From assembly GCA_043720395.1 (NCBI GenBank), contig JAYSSR010000087.1:112952-176951 (forward strand): DNA of 64,000 nt, given 5' to 3'. The notes below the pieces were generated by a model. It did no database searches and was not told the DNA's origin. It worked only from the letters and a program-made list of their open reading frames with translations. The stretch is from JANOYY01 sp043720395 (GTDB lineage: Bacteria > Actinomycetota > Acidimicrobiia > Acidimicrobiales > JANYDT01). Positions 41,371-50,095 of this stretch are shown piece after piece (within the stretch, counting starts at the first letter, position 1; every line of letters begins with the position of its first letter). The translations under genes were made by a program, and so were the position numbers.

Positions 41371-42984
41371 TCATCGGCCAGCCAGGAGCGGTTCGAGTGC
41401 CTTGCGTTCGTCGTCGCGCAGCAAGCCCAGCGCCTTGCCCCGACCCGGTCGCCAGTACACATCCTTGCCGCGCCACGCTTCGCGTCGCAGCGTGGTCTTG
41501 TCGATCTTCATGCTTGCAAGTTTGGGCAGATCGGTCGTCGGGCGCACGAAGGCCGGTACCCATTTGGGGCCGAGGTCGGCCTGCGCGGCGAGGAACTCGT
41601 CGAAGGCGACGGGGTCGAAACGCGCCCCCTCTCGCAGTTCGAGAGCCGTCATGACCCGATCGCCCACCGGGTCGTCAGGAACGGCGTACACCGCAACGGA
41701 GCGAACGTCGGGATGCCGCGCGATGATCGCCTCGACCGGTGCTGCAGCGAAGTTCTCGCCATCGACGCGCAACCACTCGTTCGAGCGACCGGCGAAGTAG
41801 AGCCAACCGTCGCCATCGCGGTACGCAAGGTCGCCGGACCAGTACCAGCCGTCGCGGAATCGGGCCGAGGTGGCCTCGTCGTTGTTGTAGTAGCCCTCGA
41901 AGCCCGACGCTGGTGCTGTTTCGACGATCTCGCCGACGGCCTCGTCGAGGTTCAGGGCTCGCCGGTCGGGGCCGAACTGCACCGGTGGACAATCGCGCAA
42001 CGTGTCGGGGTCAAGGACTTTGACCGAGTCATTCGCCGTACCGAGCGCACCCTCTGGCATCGACGGGTCGCGTCGGATGATGATGATCCCCTCGGTCGAT
42101 CCGTAGCTGTCGCGGACGTTGCAGCCGAACCGTCGTGCGAACTCCTTGATGTCGTGCGTCGACGCCTCGTTGCCGATCGCGAACCGCAGCTGACTGGCGG
42201 CGTCATCGGGCGCTTCGGGCACCGTGAGGATGTAGTTGAGGACCTTCCCTGTGTAGGTGAGGAACGTCGCATTGTGACGGCGGATGTCGCGCAGGGTGTT
42301 GGACGCCGAGAACCGTGCCCGCGTGGCGAGCGGTATCCCAGCCGTGAGAGCCGACGACCATCCGGTGAACAGCGAACTCGAATGGAAGAAGGGAAGCGGG
42401 GAGTACACGATGTCGGATGCGGTGAGCTCCGCGATGGTCGCGACGTGCCCGCCTGTACGCGCGAAGCGTCCGCTCGTGCAACGGACCGCTTTCGGAAGCC
42501 CGGTCGACCCCGACGTGAAGATCAGGAGGAACAGGTCCTCGTTGGTGACGTCGGCGATGGCCGCCGGGGTCGCGACCGCAACCATTTCGGCGTATCGAGC
42601 AGTGTCGACGACGAGCAGTCGGTTGCGCAGAACGGGATCACCTGCGCCTTCCAGCAACGGCAAGTACTCCGTCGCCGTGATCAGGATTTCGCAGTCGGTG
42701 TGCCGGATGAGCTGCGCGAGTTGCTCGCCGCGGTATGTCGAGTTGATCCCGACGACAACGGCGCCGGAGAGTGCCGCGGCTGCGAGCCAGAACACGTACT
42801 CGGGCACGTTGTCGAGGAATACGCCGATGTGCGGTGGCCGATCAGGATCGCGCAATTCGTCGAACAAGCCCGCCCGCCGCAACGCCCGTTCCACGAGGTC
42901 CTTGTACGTCCACACCTCGTCCTCGAATAAAAGCGCGGGGCTCTCATCGTCGGCGCGTGCTGCGAGCAGCTGGCAGGCGTTCAC
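41371..42984 (-). CDS. Acyl-CoA synthetase (AMP-forming), FadD17-like
   Basis: A 537-residue ANL ligase with P-loop TSGSTGLPKAV, SYGSTEG, the hinge region DGWYWSGDLAYRDGDGWLYFAGR and C-terminal lysine in SMKIDKTTLRR. Its tail WRGKDVYWRPGRG resembles fatty-acid/steroid-acid ligases of actinobacteria (FadD17/FadD19 type). GTG 42984 overlaps the SDR stop by four bases. It gives the 31-45 kb block a second ligase, so two different acids (for example side-chain and ring-derived) may be activated. Confidence 0.92.
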   Translation of the reverse strand: MNACQLLAARADDESPALLFEDEVWTYKDLVERALRRAGLFDELRDPDRPPHIGVFLDNVPEYVFWLAAAALSGAVVVGINSTYRGEQLAQLIRHTDCEILITATEYLPLLEGAGDPVLRNRLLVVDTARYAEMVAVATPAAIADVTNEDLFLLIFTSGSTGLPKAVRCTSGRFARTGGHVATIAELTASDIVYSPLPFFHSSSLFTGWSSALTAGIPLATRARFSASNTLRDIRRHNATFLTYTGKVLNYILTVPEAPDDAASQLRFAIGNEASTHDIKEFARRFGCNVRDSYGSTEGIIIIRRDPSMPEGALGTANDSVKVLDPDTLRDCPPVQFGPDRRALNLDEAVGEIVETAPASGFEGYYNNDEATSARFRDGWYWSGDLAYRDGDGWLYFAGRSNEWLRVDGENFAAAPVEAIIARHPDVRSVAVYAVPDDPVGDRVMTALELREGARFDPVAFDEFLAAQADLGPKWVPAFVRPTTDLPKLASMKIDKTTLRREAWRGKDVYWRPGRGKALGLLRDDERKALEPLLAGR

Positions 42985-43799
42985 GAGCGGAGCGCGCTCG
43001 TGTCGATCATGCCGGTCGCGAATCCTGCGGTCGATCCTCGGTCAGCCACGAGGTTGACGCCGTTGATCTGACGCGATGCGTCCATGCCGAAGAACGCGAG
43101 CACCTCCGCGATGTCGGCCGGCGACGCGAGACCGGAACTCGCGTTGATCGAGAAGTCCATCACCTTGTCGGAGAAGGTCGCGCGAAAATCGTTCAGCAAC
43201 GGCGTGTCGATCGGTGATGGACACACGCTGTTGATCCGCAAGCCACGGCTCGCGAATGGCACGGCGCGTCGCTGTGTGAGACGCTGGACGCACTCTTTGG
43301 AAAACGAGTAGGCGTCAATTCCGAGACTCTCGGTGCGGCCGTCGAACCATGCCGTCGCTTGGGTCCAGTCGTCAATGGCCAACAGCTCGTCGATCTGCTC
43401 GGTTCGCTTGTTCCACTGGAGCCCGGCCGTCGAGGAAGTGTTGACCACGGCCCCACCGGGCACCATATGCGTGCTTACGGCATCGGTCAGGTACCGCAGT
43501 GCGAGCACGTTGACCGCAAGGACGACGTGGCCCGGTGCCGTTCCGGCGACTGCGGCATTGTTGAAGAGAACATCGACGACCCCAATTTCTGCGACCGCTC
43601 GTTCGAGTGCCGAGCGATCGCTGAGGTTGGTCGGGATCCAGCGCTGAGATGCAGCGAGGCCCTTCGGTTCCTGGACGTCGAGCACAAGCACCTCAGGTGC
43701 GCCGAGGTCGGTGAGCAGCGTGACAAGCGCAGCGCCGACGCCGCTGGCGCCACCGGTTACGACCACACGTTTTCCTGCGTAATTGTAGATATTGGACAC
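42981..43799 (-). CDS. Short-chain dehydrogenase/reductase (3-alpha-hydroxysteroid-dehydrogenase-like)
   Basis: A 272-residue SDR with TGGASGVG, NNAA, NTSSTAG and the YSFSK catalytic pair. An insert between the serine and tyrosine (about 40 residues, WNKRTEQIDELLAIDDW region) is typical of the 3-alpha-hydroxysteroid dehydrogenase/carbonyl reductase group. GTG 43799 follows AGGAGG at five bases. It is coupled to the ligase through a GTGA overlap. A ketone/alcohol step on a cyclic substrate is likely. Confidence 0.88.
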   Translation of the reverse strand: MSNIYNYAGKRVVVTGGASGVGAALVTLLTDLGAPEVLVLDVQEPKGLAASQRWIPTNLSDRSALERAVAEIGVVDVLFNNAAVAGTAPGHVVLAVNVLALRYLTDAVSTHMVPGGAVVNTSSTAGLQWNKRTEQIDELLAIDDWTQATAWFDGRTESLGIDAYSFSKECVQRLTQRRAVPFASRGLRINSVCPSPIDTPLLNDFRATFSDKVMDFSINASSGLASPADIAEVLAFFGMDASRQINGVNLVADRGSTAGFATGMIDTSALRS

Positions 43800-43833
43800 G
43801 GGTTCCTCCTGGTATCTAAGTAAATGGGTGAGA

Positions 43834-44607
43834 TCAGAGTGAGCGCATACTGCGAGGCCCGACGATCTGGCCGCCATCGACCGTCAACTCGGCACCCGTG
43901 ACGAACGAGGACCGATCGGATGCGAGATACAGCACTGCTTCGGCCACGTCTTCTGGCTGACCGATCCGGCCGAGTGGCGTCGCCGACAGAAGTGCTCGCA
44001 TCGCCGGATCCTCGACGGGGAGCACCATCGGCGTCTCGATCGGACCCGGCACTACAGCGTTGACCCGAATGCCATCGGGGGCCAGCTCCAACGCAGCGAC
44101 TTTGGTGAGGCCCCGCAACGCCCACTTCGAGGCACCGTAAGCACCGTGGTGGGTCCATGCCGTGAACGCAACGGTCGAGAGCGTGTTGACGATCGCTCCG
44201 CCGCCGACACGCCGCAAGTGCGGGATCGCAGCCTGGATGCCGAGGAACGCTCCGAGGCAGTTCACGCGGAACGTGTCCTCGAAGGCTTCGGGCGACTCGT
44301 TCTCAATCAGCGATGCGCGCAGCACGCCGGCGTTGTTGACGAGTATGTCGAGCGCGCTGAACGCTTGAACGCTCCGACTCAGCGCCCGTTCCCAGTCTTC
44401 GACATTGCGCACGTCAAGCTCGACCGTGAGGATCGAATCACCGAGTTCGTCGGCGAGCGACGAAAGCTGTTCGCTCCGCAAATCGCCTGCAATGACACGA
44501 GCACCCGCCGCCACGAAGCGACGCGCGATGGCCCGGCCCTGGCCTCGGGCCGCTCCGCTGACCAGGGCGACCTTGCCTTGCAGTTCGGCGCTCTGTGGCT
44601 CGGTCAC
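43834..44607 (-). CDS. Short-chain dehydrogenase/reductase
   Basis: A 257-residue classical SDR with SGAARGQGRA, NNAG, NTLSTVAF, YGASK and the usual C-terminal LTVDGG. Its GTG start at 44607 shares bases with the TGA of the LLM gene (GTGA); an upstream extension in the same frame overlaps that gene and was not used. It is one of three SDRs between 37.9 and 44.6 kb, implying several alcohol or ketone interconversions in this pathway. Confidence 0.9.
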   Translation of the reverse strand: MTEPQSAELQGKVALVSGAARGQGRAIARRFVAAGARVIAGDLRSEQLSSLADELGDSILTVELDVRNVEDWERALSRSVQAFSALDILVNNAGVLRASLIENESPEAFEDTFRVNCLGAFLGIQAAIPHLRRVGGGAIVNTLSTVAFTAWTHHGAYGASKWALRGLTKVAALELAPDGIRVNAVVPGPIETPMVLPVEDPAMRALLSATPLGRIGQPEDVAEAVLYLASDRSSFVTGAELTVDGGQIVGPRSMRSL

Positions 44608-45707
44608 ATCCAGCCCGGGTTCATCTGCAATTTCGCGAACCGGTTTGATCGTGCGGCCCGATACGCCGGAAGAATCGGTGCGAGTTCGTGTGGCGTGGCA
44701 CCGTGAAGAATCACGCTGTCGACTCCTAGGTCGAACTGGTGGTTGATGGCTGAGACGCACTGATCGGGAGTTCCCGTTGCGGCCGTAGCCAGCCACGCCT
44801 CGGGTATGACCGTTGCGAGGTACTCCAACTCGCTGGTCGTGGCGTAACCATCCAAGGAGCCACGAAAATCACGCACGAACGGGTCCTCGCGAAACCGATT
44901 CAGCGCTGCTGGGTCCCAGCCATTCGCATTGACCAACACGTCGCCGTAGCCCCGAAGGTACGACGCCATCCGGCCGACGGTCTTTTTCATGCGAATGTCG
45001 TAGTCGATGTGGTCGCCGATAGTCGCGAGCACCGACCACACGCGAACGCTGACCGGGTCGCGTCCGGCTACTTCAGCGCTGCGGCGTACGGCGGTGACTG
45101 CCGCGGTGACAGCAGCATCGTCGAAGAAGGTGTGGAGGACGACAGCATCGGCGACGCGCCCTGCAAATTCGAGGGTGCGCGGTCCCATCGCCACGAGCAG
45201 GATCGGGATGTCCTCGTTGAACCTCGCGTCCTGCTGCAAGGAGAGATATTTCCCGGCAGGTCCGTCATGTCGGACGACTTGCTCGCCCTTCCATAGACGG
45301 CGGAGGACGGACGCAGCGTCTTCGATCTGGGCGTTGGTCACGGGAGGCAAACCCATCGCCAGAAACAGTCGATCGAAGCCACGGCCGAAGCCGAGGGCGA
45401 AACGTCCGCCGCTCAGCCGGTGCATCGTCGTTGCAAATGTCGCTGTCACCAGCGCGTGACGGGTGTTGTGGTTGGTGGCGGCCGTGGCGATGCCGAGCGT
45501 CTCGGTCACCGCTGCCGCGGCACCGCACAGCGTTGCCGCATCCTTGGTGCTGAACCGCTCGGAGATGAAGACGGTGCCGAGTCCGAGTTCTTCGCCTTGA
45601 CGCACCTCGGTCAGCAGATCGCGCGGCGCATCGCTGTGACCGGCGAGGCCGTAGAACCCGAGCTCGGGTAACTTCCCGAGTGGGCTGATCGTTGGAAGCG
45701 CAGTCAC
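44604..45707 (-). CDS. LLM-class F420-dependent oxidoreductase
   Basis: A 367-residue luciferase-like protein beginning TALPTISPLGKLPELGFYGLAGHSD, with GLGTVFISERFSTKDAATLCGAAAAVTETLGIATA and RFALGFGRGFDRL. These segments point to the F420-dependent branch. GTG 45707 has GGAGGTGG five bases upstream; a longer frame was rejected. The gene heads the leftward block and is divergent from an acyl-CoA ligase gene; the 145 bases between them hold GAnnTC site B. F420-linked ketone reduction or dehydrogenation is the likely chemistry. Confidence 0.9.
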   Translation of the reverse strand: MTALPTISPLGKLPELGFYGLAGHSDAPRDLLTEVRQGEELGLGTVFISERFSTKDAATLCGAAAAVTETLGIATAATNHNTRHALVTATFATTMHRLSGGRFALGFGRGFDRLFLAMGLPPVTNAQIEDAASVLRRLWKGEQVVRHDGPAGKYLSLQQDARFNEDIPILLVAMGPRTLEFAGRVADAVVLHTFFDDAAVTAAVTAVRRSAEVAGRDPVSVRVWSVLATIGDHIDYDIRMKKTVGRMASYLRGYGDVLVNANGWDPAALNRFREDPFVRDFRGSLDGYATTSELEYLATVIPEAWLATAATGTPDQCVSAINHQFDLGVDSVILHGATPHELAPILPAYRAARSNRFAKLQMNPGWM

Positions 45708-45783
45708 TTGCCACCTCCGTCGTGCGCGCTGCCTACGAGAGTCCAACGGCTGAGCCTGAGCGAGCATCTCCGAGGAAACAACA

Positions 45784-45801
45784 TTGACGTCAATATAGAA
45801 T
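45784..45801. promoter_or_regulatory. GAnnTC-type site B in the LLM/ligase divergent promoter
   Basis: TTGACGTCAATATAGAAT combines a palindromic TTGACGTCAA with an overlapping -10-like TATAGAAT. It lies 51 bases before the ligase ATG and 76 bases from the LLM start. Confidence 0.5.
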
Positions 45802-45852
45802 CGCTGAGCACGGACTGCGCAATCGGTCCCCAGCCCAGCGACTAAGGAGATC

Positions 45853-47415
45853 ATGTCGAACCACCCGGCCGCACCCGAACACCTTGCCGAGCGAGCCGCG
45901 AGGTACACAGCCGCTGGGCTGTGGAATACCCGCACCTTGGCCGACGGAATTGAACTCGGAGCGACTCAGCGGCCAGACCATCGAGCGGTGGTCGACAACG
46001 ACACCTCGCTCACCTACCTACAGCTCCAACACCGTGTGGAGGCAGCGGTCAACGCACTCCTCGAACTCGATGTGTCGAGGGGCGATCCGGTCGTTCTCGT
46101 CGTTGGCAACACGGTGGCTGGCGTCATCGCTTACCACGCGCTCCTGCGGACCGGCGCGACGACCCTGGTTCTTGATCGGCGGTGCGGTGCGGCTGATGTG
46201 AGCCACGCTCTCGGGCTGTTGTCCGGTTCCGGTCGTGCGATCGTGCCCGCCGAAGAACGCGACCGTTTGCTCGCCGGTATCGATGCCGACGTATTGGTGC
46301 TCGAAACGGTAGGGAATGCCGCTGCGTCCGCGCCGACCGAGCGCTTGTGGTCGGAGCCTGACCGTGACGCACCGGCGGTGGTGCTCTTCACGTCGGGCAC
46401 AACGAGCACGCCGAAAGGCGTCATCCACTCGCTCAACACGCTCACGGCTGGAGCGGACAACATGGCGCGCATCACCGGAGTCACCGAATCCGATGTGATC
46501 TTCCTCGTCAGCCCGCTGACGAGCATTGCCGGCATCATGCAGATGCATCTCGCAGCGGGCCGACACGCCTGCCTCGCGTTGGAGGATCGCTTCGATCCAG
46601 ACCTGTCGCTCGATCGCCTCAACGCTGTTCACGCGACCGTGCTCGGCGGAGCGCCGGTCATCGCGGAGCGGTTCCTCCACGCGGCCCAACGTCGTGGCAG
46701 CCGAATCGCGCTGAAGACCGTTGCCCTCGGTGGCGCGATGCTGCCTCGTCCGCTCTTGGAACTGGCCACGGACACGTTCGGGATTGAGATCGCTCGCGTC
46801 TACGGATCGTCGGAGGCACCGAACTTCAGCGGCAGCACGCCCAACGACGATCGCGAACGACGGCTCGCAGACGACGGGATGTTGATGCCGGGCAACGAGG
46901 TACGGGTCGGATCTGTCGATCACCCGCAGGAAGGACTGCTACGAGGACCGTGCCTGTTCCTCGGATATGTCGATCCACAGGACAATGCTGCCGCTTTCGA
47001 CGATGGTTGGTACCGCACCGGCGACTTGATCGACGTGAACGGCGGGCGCATCACGGTTGTCGGTCGTATCAAGGAGGTCGTCAACCGCAACGGGCTCAAA
47101 ATCTCGCTACACGAGATCGACGCTGCCCTCGCTGGTCTCCCGGGTGCTCGTGAACAGGCTGCGTTCGCCATGCCCGATACGACCACGGGAGAGCGGATGT
47201 GCGTTGCTGTGCACCCACTCGACGGCGCTGTCGTAAGTCTCGAAGACGTCGTGGCATTCCTTCTGGCACAAGGGACGGCGCGGCGCAAACTCCCCGAAGA
47301 GGTCGTGCTCTGGAACGAGCCGCTGCCGCGCACGGCGTCGGGAAAAGTGGTCAGATCGCGCCTCGTGATGGAGGCACCGGCGAAGCGCTCGGCACCCGCC
47401 GAGACGACCGTTTAG
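45853..47415 (+). CDS. Acyl-CoA synthetase (AMP-forming)
   Basis: A 520-residue ANL ligase with VYGSSEAPN, the hinge GWYRTGDLIDVNGGRITVVGR and C-terminal lysine in TASGKVVR. The P-loop reads TSGTTSTPKG: serine replaces the glycine of the usual TSGTTGxPKG. AAGGAG lies immediately before ATG 45853. It is alone on its strand: upstream is the divergent LLM gene and downstream, five bases away, the convergent TetR gene. Its site B is shared with the LLM promoter, so the two may be co-regulated. Confidence 0.9.
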   Translation: MSNHPAAPEHLAERAARYTAAGLWNTRTLADGIELGATQRPDHRAVVDNDTSLTYLQLQHRVEAAVNALLELDVSRGDPVVLVVGNTVAGVIAYHALLRTGATTLVLDRRCGAADVSHALGLLSGSGRAIVPAEERDRLLAGIDADVLVLETVGNAAASAPTERLWSEPDRDAPAVVLFTSGTTSTPKGVIHSLNTLTAGADNMARITGVTESDVIFLVSPLTSIAGIMQMHLAAGRHACLALEDRFDPDLSLDRLNAVHATVLGGAPVIAERFLHAAQRRGSRIALKTVALGGAMLPRPLLELATDTFGIEIARVYGSSEAPNFSGSTPNDDRERRLADDGMLMPGNEVRVGSVDHPQEGLLRGPCLFLGYVDPQDNAAAFDDGWYRTGDLIDVNGGRITVVGRIKEVVNRNGLKISLHEIDAALAGLPGAREQAAFAMPDTTTGERMCVAVHPLDGAVVSLEDVVAFLLAQGTARRKLPEEVVLWNEPLPRTASGKVVRSRLVMEAPAKRSAPAETTV

Positions 47416-47420
47416 CTGCC

Positions 47421-48155
47421 CTAGCTGGCTGGTGTCTTGCGAGCCCGCGGTCGGGGTTCGTCTTCCATTCCTAGGGCGTTGGCCCAGAGGCGGGTCAACT
47501 GATCGACGGCGTCTTCGAAGTCGTACTCCCGGTAACCCTGCACGAGCCACAGTTCGGCGAAGCGGGCCACCATCGCGCCGAGGGCGTCGGCAGCGGTCGT
47601 CGGGTTCAACTTCTTGTCGGCCAGTCCGTCGCGCTGGAGACGCTTGATCGACTTCTCGGCGCGTTCGACGAAGTGGCGCATTGTCGCTGTGCGGGCGGCG
47701 TTGACTTGGGCGTCGTAGCGCGACACCTGCTCGATGACACCCATCAACTTGGCTTCGTCGCGATAGCGCTCCAGGTAGCGGCGGTTGGCTCGGCGGATGC
47801 CTTCTCGGGCCGAATCAGTTCGGCGTGTTCGCGGTTCTTCGTTCTCTGACGGCGCAGTAAGTCGCGCTTCCTGCAGCTCGGCAACCTCGCGGAAGATCTG
47901 CTCCTTCGAATCGAAGTAGTGGTAAAAGGACCCGTGCGACAGACCGGCGGTCTCGGAGATGTCCTGGATTCGCGCGTTGAGGAATCCGTCGCGCTCGAAG
48001 ATCCGCTTCGCTGCTTCGGTTAGGCGGGCGCGTGTCTCAACTCCCTTGCGCGACCGGTTGACCTCTCGGTCGTCCACGTCGGGAACGGGGCGCTTCGGGG
48101 CAGCAACAGTTCTCGGCAACGCAGGGTTTCCTTTCACACGAGCGACGTACGGCAC
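47421..48155 (-). CDS. TetR-family transcriptional regulator
   Basis: A 244-residue TetR protein. A basic, proline-containing arm (about 1-35) precedes the helix-turn-helix (IQDISETAGLSHGSFYHYFDSKEQIFREV), and the C-terminal two-thirds is the helical ligand domain. It starts with GTG 48155; no clear ribosome site is visible. It sits among the genes carrying GAnnTC sites, next to the acyl-CoA dehydrogenase gene, so it is the best candidate to bind them. Its own 97-base upstream gap carries a GTGTGAT-N5-GTGTGAT direct repeat instead. The effector is probably an acyl-CoA. Confidence 0.92.
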   Translation of the reverse strand: MPYVARVKGNPALPRTVAAPKRPVPDVDDREVNRSRKGVETRARLTEAAKRIFERDGFLNARIQDISETAGLSHGSFYHYFDSKEQIFREVAELQEARLTAPSENEEPRTRRTDSAREGIRRANRRYLERYRDEAKLMGVIEQVSRYDAQVNAARTATMRHFVERAEKSIKRLQRDGLADKKLNPTTAADALGAMVARFAELWLVQGYREYDFEDAVDQLTRLWANALGMEDEPRPRARKTPAS

Positions 48156-48252
48156 GATCGACCCACTTCACGATTGGTCCATTGTGTGATTGTTGGTGTG
48201 ATCGACGATTCGCGAGTGCACACGGTAATCGGCGTTGTCCGACGAGTGGTGC

Positions 48253-49482
48253 TCATCCGCGTGTCGGGGCGGCCGGTGTCGGCTCACGCGGGAGTCCGAG
48301 GCCGCGTTCGCCGATCGTGTTGCGCTGGATCTCGTCGGTGCCGCCGCCCAGCCGAAGTCCAGGAGCGAACAGGAATCGTTCCACCCACGGCGCGGAGCCG
48401 GGGTGGTCGGTGAGCGTCGCAGCCATTCCCAGGATCTCGGCCGCGGTGTTGGCCGACAAGCGGGCGTGTTCGGAATAAAGGAGCTTGGTCAGCGATCCTC
48501 CCGCCGGCACAGGTGCGCCCGACGCCACCCGCGAGACGAGCAAATCGAGTAACCGTTCACGAATCACTGCTGCAACGACCTGTTGACGAATAAAGGGTTC
48601 TCCATTGCGTCCGAGACTGCGTGCGAGCGCGACGAGCTGCGTGGCGGAGCGTGCGCTTGTCCCTCCGCCGATGGCGGCCCGCTCACTCGTGAGCATGGTC
48701 CGCATGACGTCCCACCCCGAACCGAGCCCACCGATGAGCTCATGATTGGGCACGAACACGTTATCGAGGAACACTTCGTTGAAGTGGTACCCGCCCGACA
48801 GCTGTCGCAGCGGCCGCACTCGCACACCGGGGTCGGACATGTCCATGGCGAAGCACGAGAGGCCCATTCGCGACGGTTCGCTCGACGACCGGGCCAGCAG
48901 GAGTGCGAACCCAGCGCCGCCCGCGCCAGAGGTCCAAACTTTCTGACCGGTGACCGACCAGCCGCCTTCCACGGGCGTCGCTGTGGTCCGCACGCTCCCG
49001 AGGTCAGAACCAGCGTCGGGTTCTGACAGCAGCTGGCACCAGCTGGCCTCGCCGCGAAGAACCCTCGGCAGATGTTCGATGCGCTGCTCGTGGGTGCCGT
49101 GCGCGAACAGGACGGGCGGGAGCATCTCCAGAGCAATGGCGAACATCTTGGTCGAGACGCCGAAGCGTGTCTGCTCGTCCGCGATGATCTCGTCCTGCCA
49201 TGCCGGTGCGCCGTGGCCGCCGTACTCGACGGCCCAGGAACGTCCGACGAGACCGGCATCGTTCAGTCGACGCTGCCACTCGCGGGTGACAGCCACGGCA
49301 TGGTCTTCCCGCGCCTGGTACTCCTCCGCCGTGGACGCGGCCACGATGTGGATCGCCGAGAAGTCGTCGGGCGCGCCTTTCCGCGGGGCATTCCGCTCAA
49401 GCCAGGCGCGCACCAGCGTGCGGAACTCTTGCGGGTCGGTCGCGAGATCGAAATCTGGCGGCACGTCAATTGTTGTACTCAT
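48253..49482 (-). CDS. Acyl-CoA dehydrogenase
   Basis: A 409-residue FAD-dependent acyl-CoA dehydrogenase: the central CQLLSEPDAGSDLGSVRTTATPVEGGW/VTGQKVWTSGA block binds flavin and substrate, and LRLGGGTDEIQRNTIGERGLGLP is the C-terminal cofactor/tetramer motif. It resembles the FadE-type alpha2beta2 components of steroid and long-chain acid oxidation, which usually need a second, smaller FadE; none is adjacent. ATG 49482 follows GGAGG. Its promoter carries site C with a perfect palindrome. Confidence 0.93.
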   Translation of the reverse strand: MSTTIDVPPDFDLATDPQEFRTLVRAWLERNAPRKGAPDDFSAIHIVAASTAEEYQAREDHAVAVTREWQRRLNDAGLVGRSWAVEYGGHGAPAWQDEIIADEQTRFGVSTKMFAIALEMLPPVLFAHGTHEQRIEHLPRVLRGEASWCQLLSEPDAGSDLGSVRTTATPVEGGWSVTGQKVWTSGAGGAGFALLLARSSSEPSRMGLSCFAMDMSDPGVRVRPLRQLSGGYHFNEVFLDNVFVPNHELIGGLGSGWDVMRTMLTSERAAIGGGTSARSATQLVALARSLGRNGEPFIRQQVVAAVIRERLLDLLVSRVASGAPVPAGGSLTKLLYSEHARLSANTAAEILGMAATLTDHPGSAPWVERFLFAPGLRLGGGTDEIQRNTIGERGLGLPREPTPAAPTRG

Positions 49483-49521
49483 TGGTCACCTCCGACGTCA
49501 CGCAGTGTAGGGCCGATGACG

Positions 49522-49540
49522 TTGACGTCGACGTCGAAAC
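49522..49540 (-). promoter_or_regulatory. GAnnTC hexamer site C upstream of the acyl-CoA dehydrogenase gene
   Basis: TTGACGTCGACGTCGAAAC contains the perfect palindrome GACGTCGACGTC (49524-49535). On the gene strand a TACACT box (49510-49505) lies 14 bases downstream of the palindrome, about 22 bases before the ATG, so the site overlaps the -35 zone. Confidence 0.6.
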
Positions 49541-49616
49541 TGTAGCGACTCCGTGTCGAGTTCGCCTTTCGTCGGCAGCGCGCCCCTCCGGTCGGGTGAG
49601 CCAGAGAGTCGATTCC

Positions 49617-49631
49617 GACGTCGACTAATGT
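49617..49631 (+). promoter_or_regulatory. GAnnTC-type site D and -10 box upstream of the SnoaL pair
   Basis: GACGTCGAC (49617-49625) is followed directly by TAATGT (49626-49631), a TANNNT -10 box, 32 bases before ATG 49664. It lies only 77 bases from site C on the divergent side. Confidence 0.5.
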
Positions 49632-49663
49632 TGTGGCCAATCCCAAACCCGACGAGGAGAACG

Positions 49664-50095
49664 ATGAACCCGAGTTCCGAGGACCACATCGCCATTACGC
49701 AGCTGCTCGCGCGGTACTGCCTCTCGCTCGACGCCGATGACGTCGACATGTGGGTCGAACTGTTCACGACCGACGGCCGCTTCGAGGTGTACGGCCGCAT
49801 TTGGGAAGGCCCGACGGGGCTTCGGGAAATGGCGGAGGCGGCACCGGGCGGCCTTCACCTCGGGGGTCCGCCGGTCATCGACATGATCGACGCAGATCAC
49901 GCGAGGACGAAGCAGAACCTGCTGTTCGTCGACCGGACCGATGGATCTTCTCGCCATACGGTGTACACCGACGAGCTCGTCAAGACGGACGTGGGCTGGC
50001 GGATAAAGCATCGCCGAACCCAGTTCTTCACCCCGGACGGTCTCGCTGACCGACCGCCCCGCAAGACGCCACCAGCACCAGCAATGCCCTCGTGA
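49664..50095 (+). CDS. SnoaL-like (NTF2-fold) protein
   Basis: A 143-residue SnoaL_4-type protein with the family opening DHIAITQLLARYCLSLDADDVDMWVELFTTDGRFEVYGR and a second half ending in a strand WRIKHRRTQFF. The fold includes ketosteroid isomerases, dehydratases and ring hydroxylase small subunits. GAGGAG precedes ATG 49664. It overlaps the next gene, a second SnoaL-like protein, by four bases, so the two may form a heterodimer. A role as isomerase or hydratase in the pathway is a guess. Confidence 0.85.
   Translation: MNPSSEDHIAITQLLARYCLSLDADDVDMWVELFTTDGRFEVYGRIWEGPTGLREMAEAAPGGLHLGGPPVIDMIDADHARTKQNLLFVDRTDGSSRHTVYTDELVKTDVGWRIKHRRTQFFTPDGLADRPPRKTPPAPAMPS

Noticed and set aside
41293..42930. 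A 545-codon open frame on the plus strand
   Set aside because: Antisense to the acyl-CoA ligase gene; no domain recognisable.
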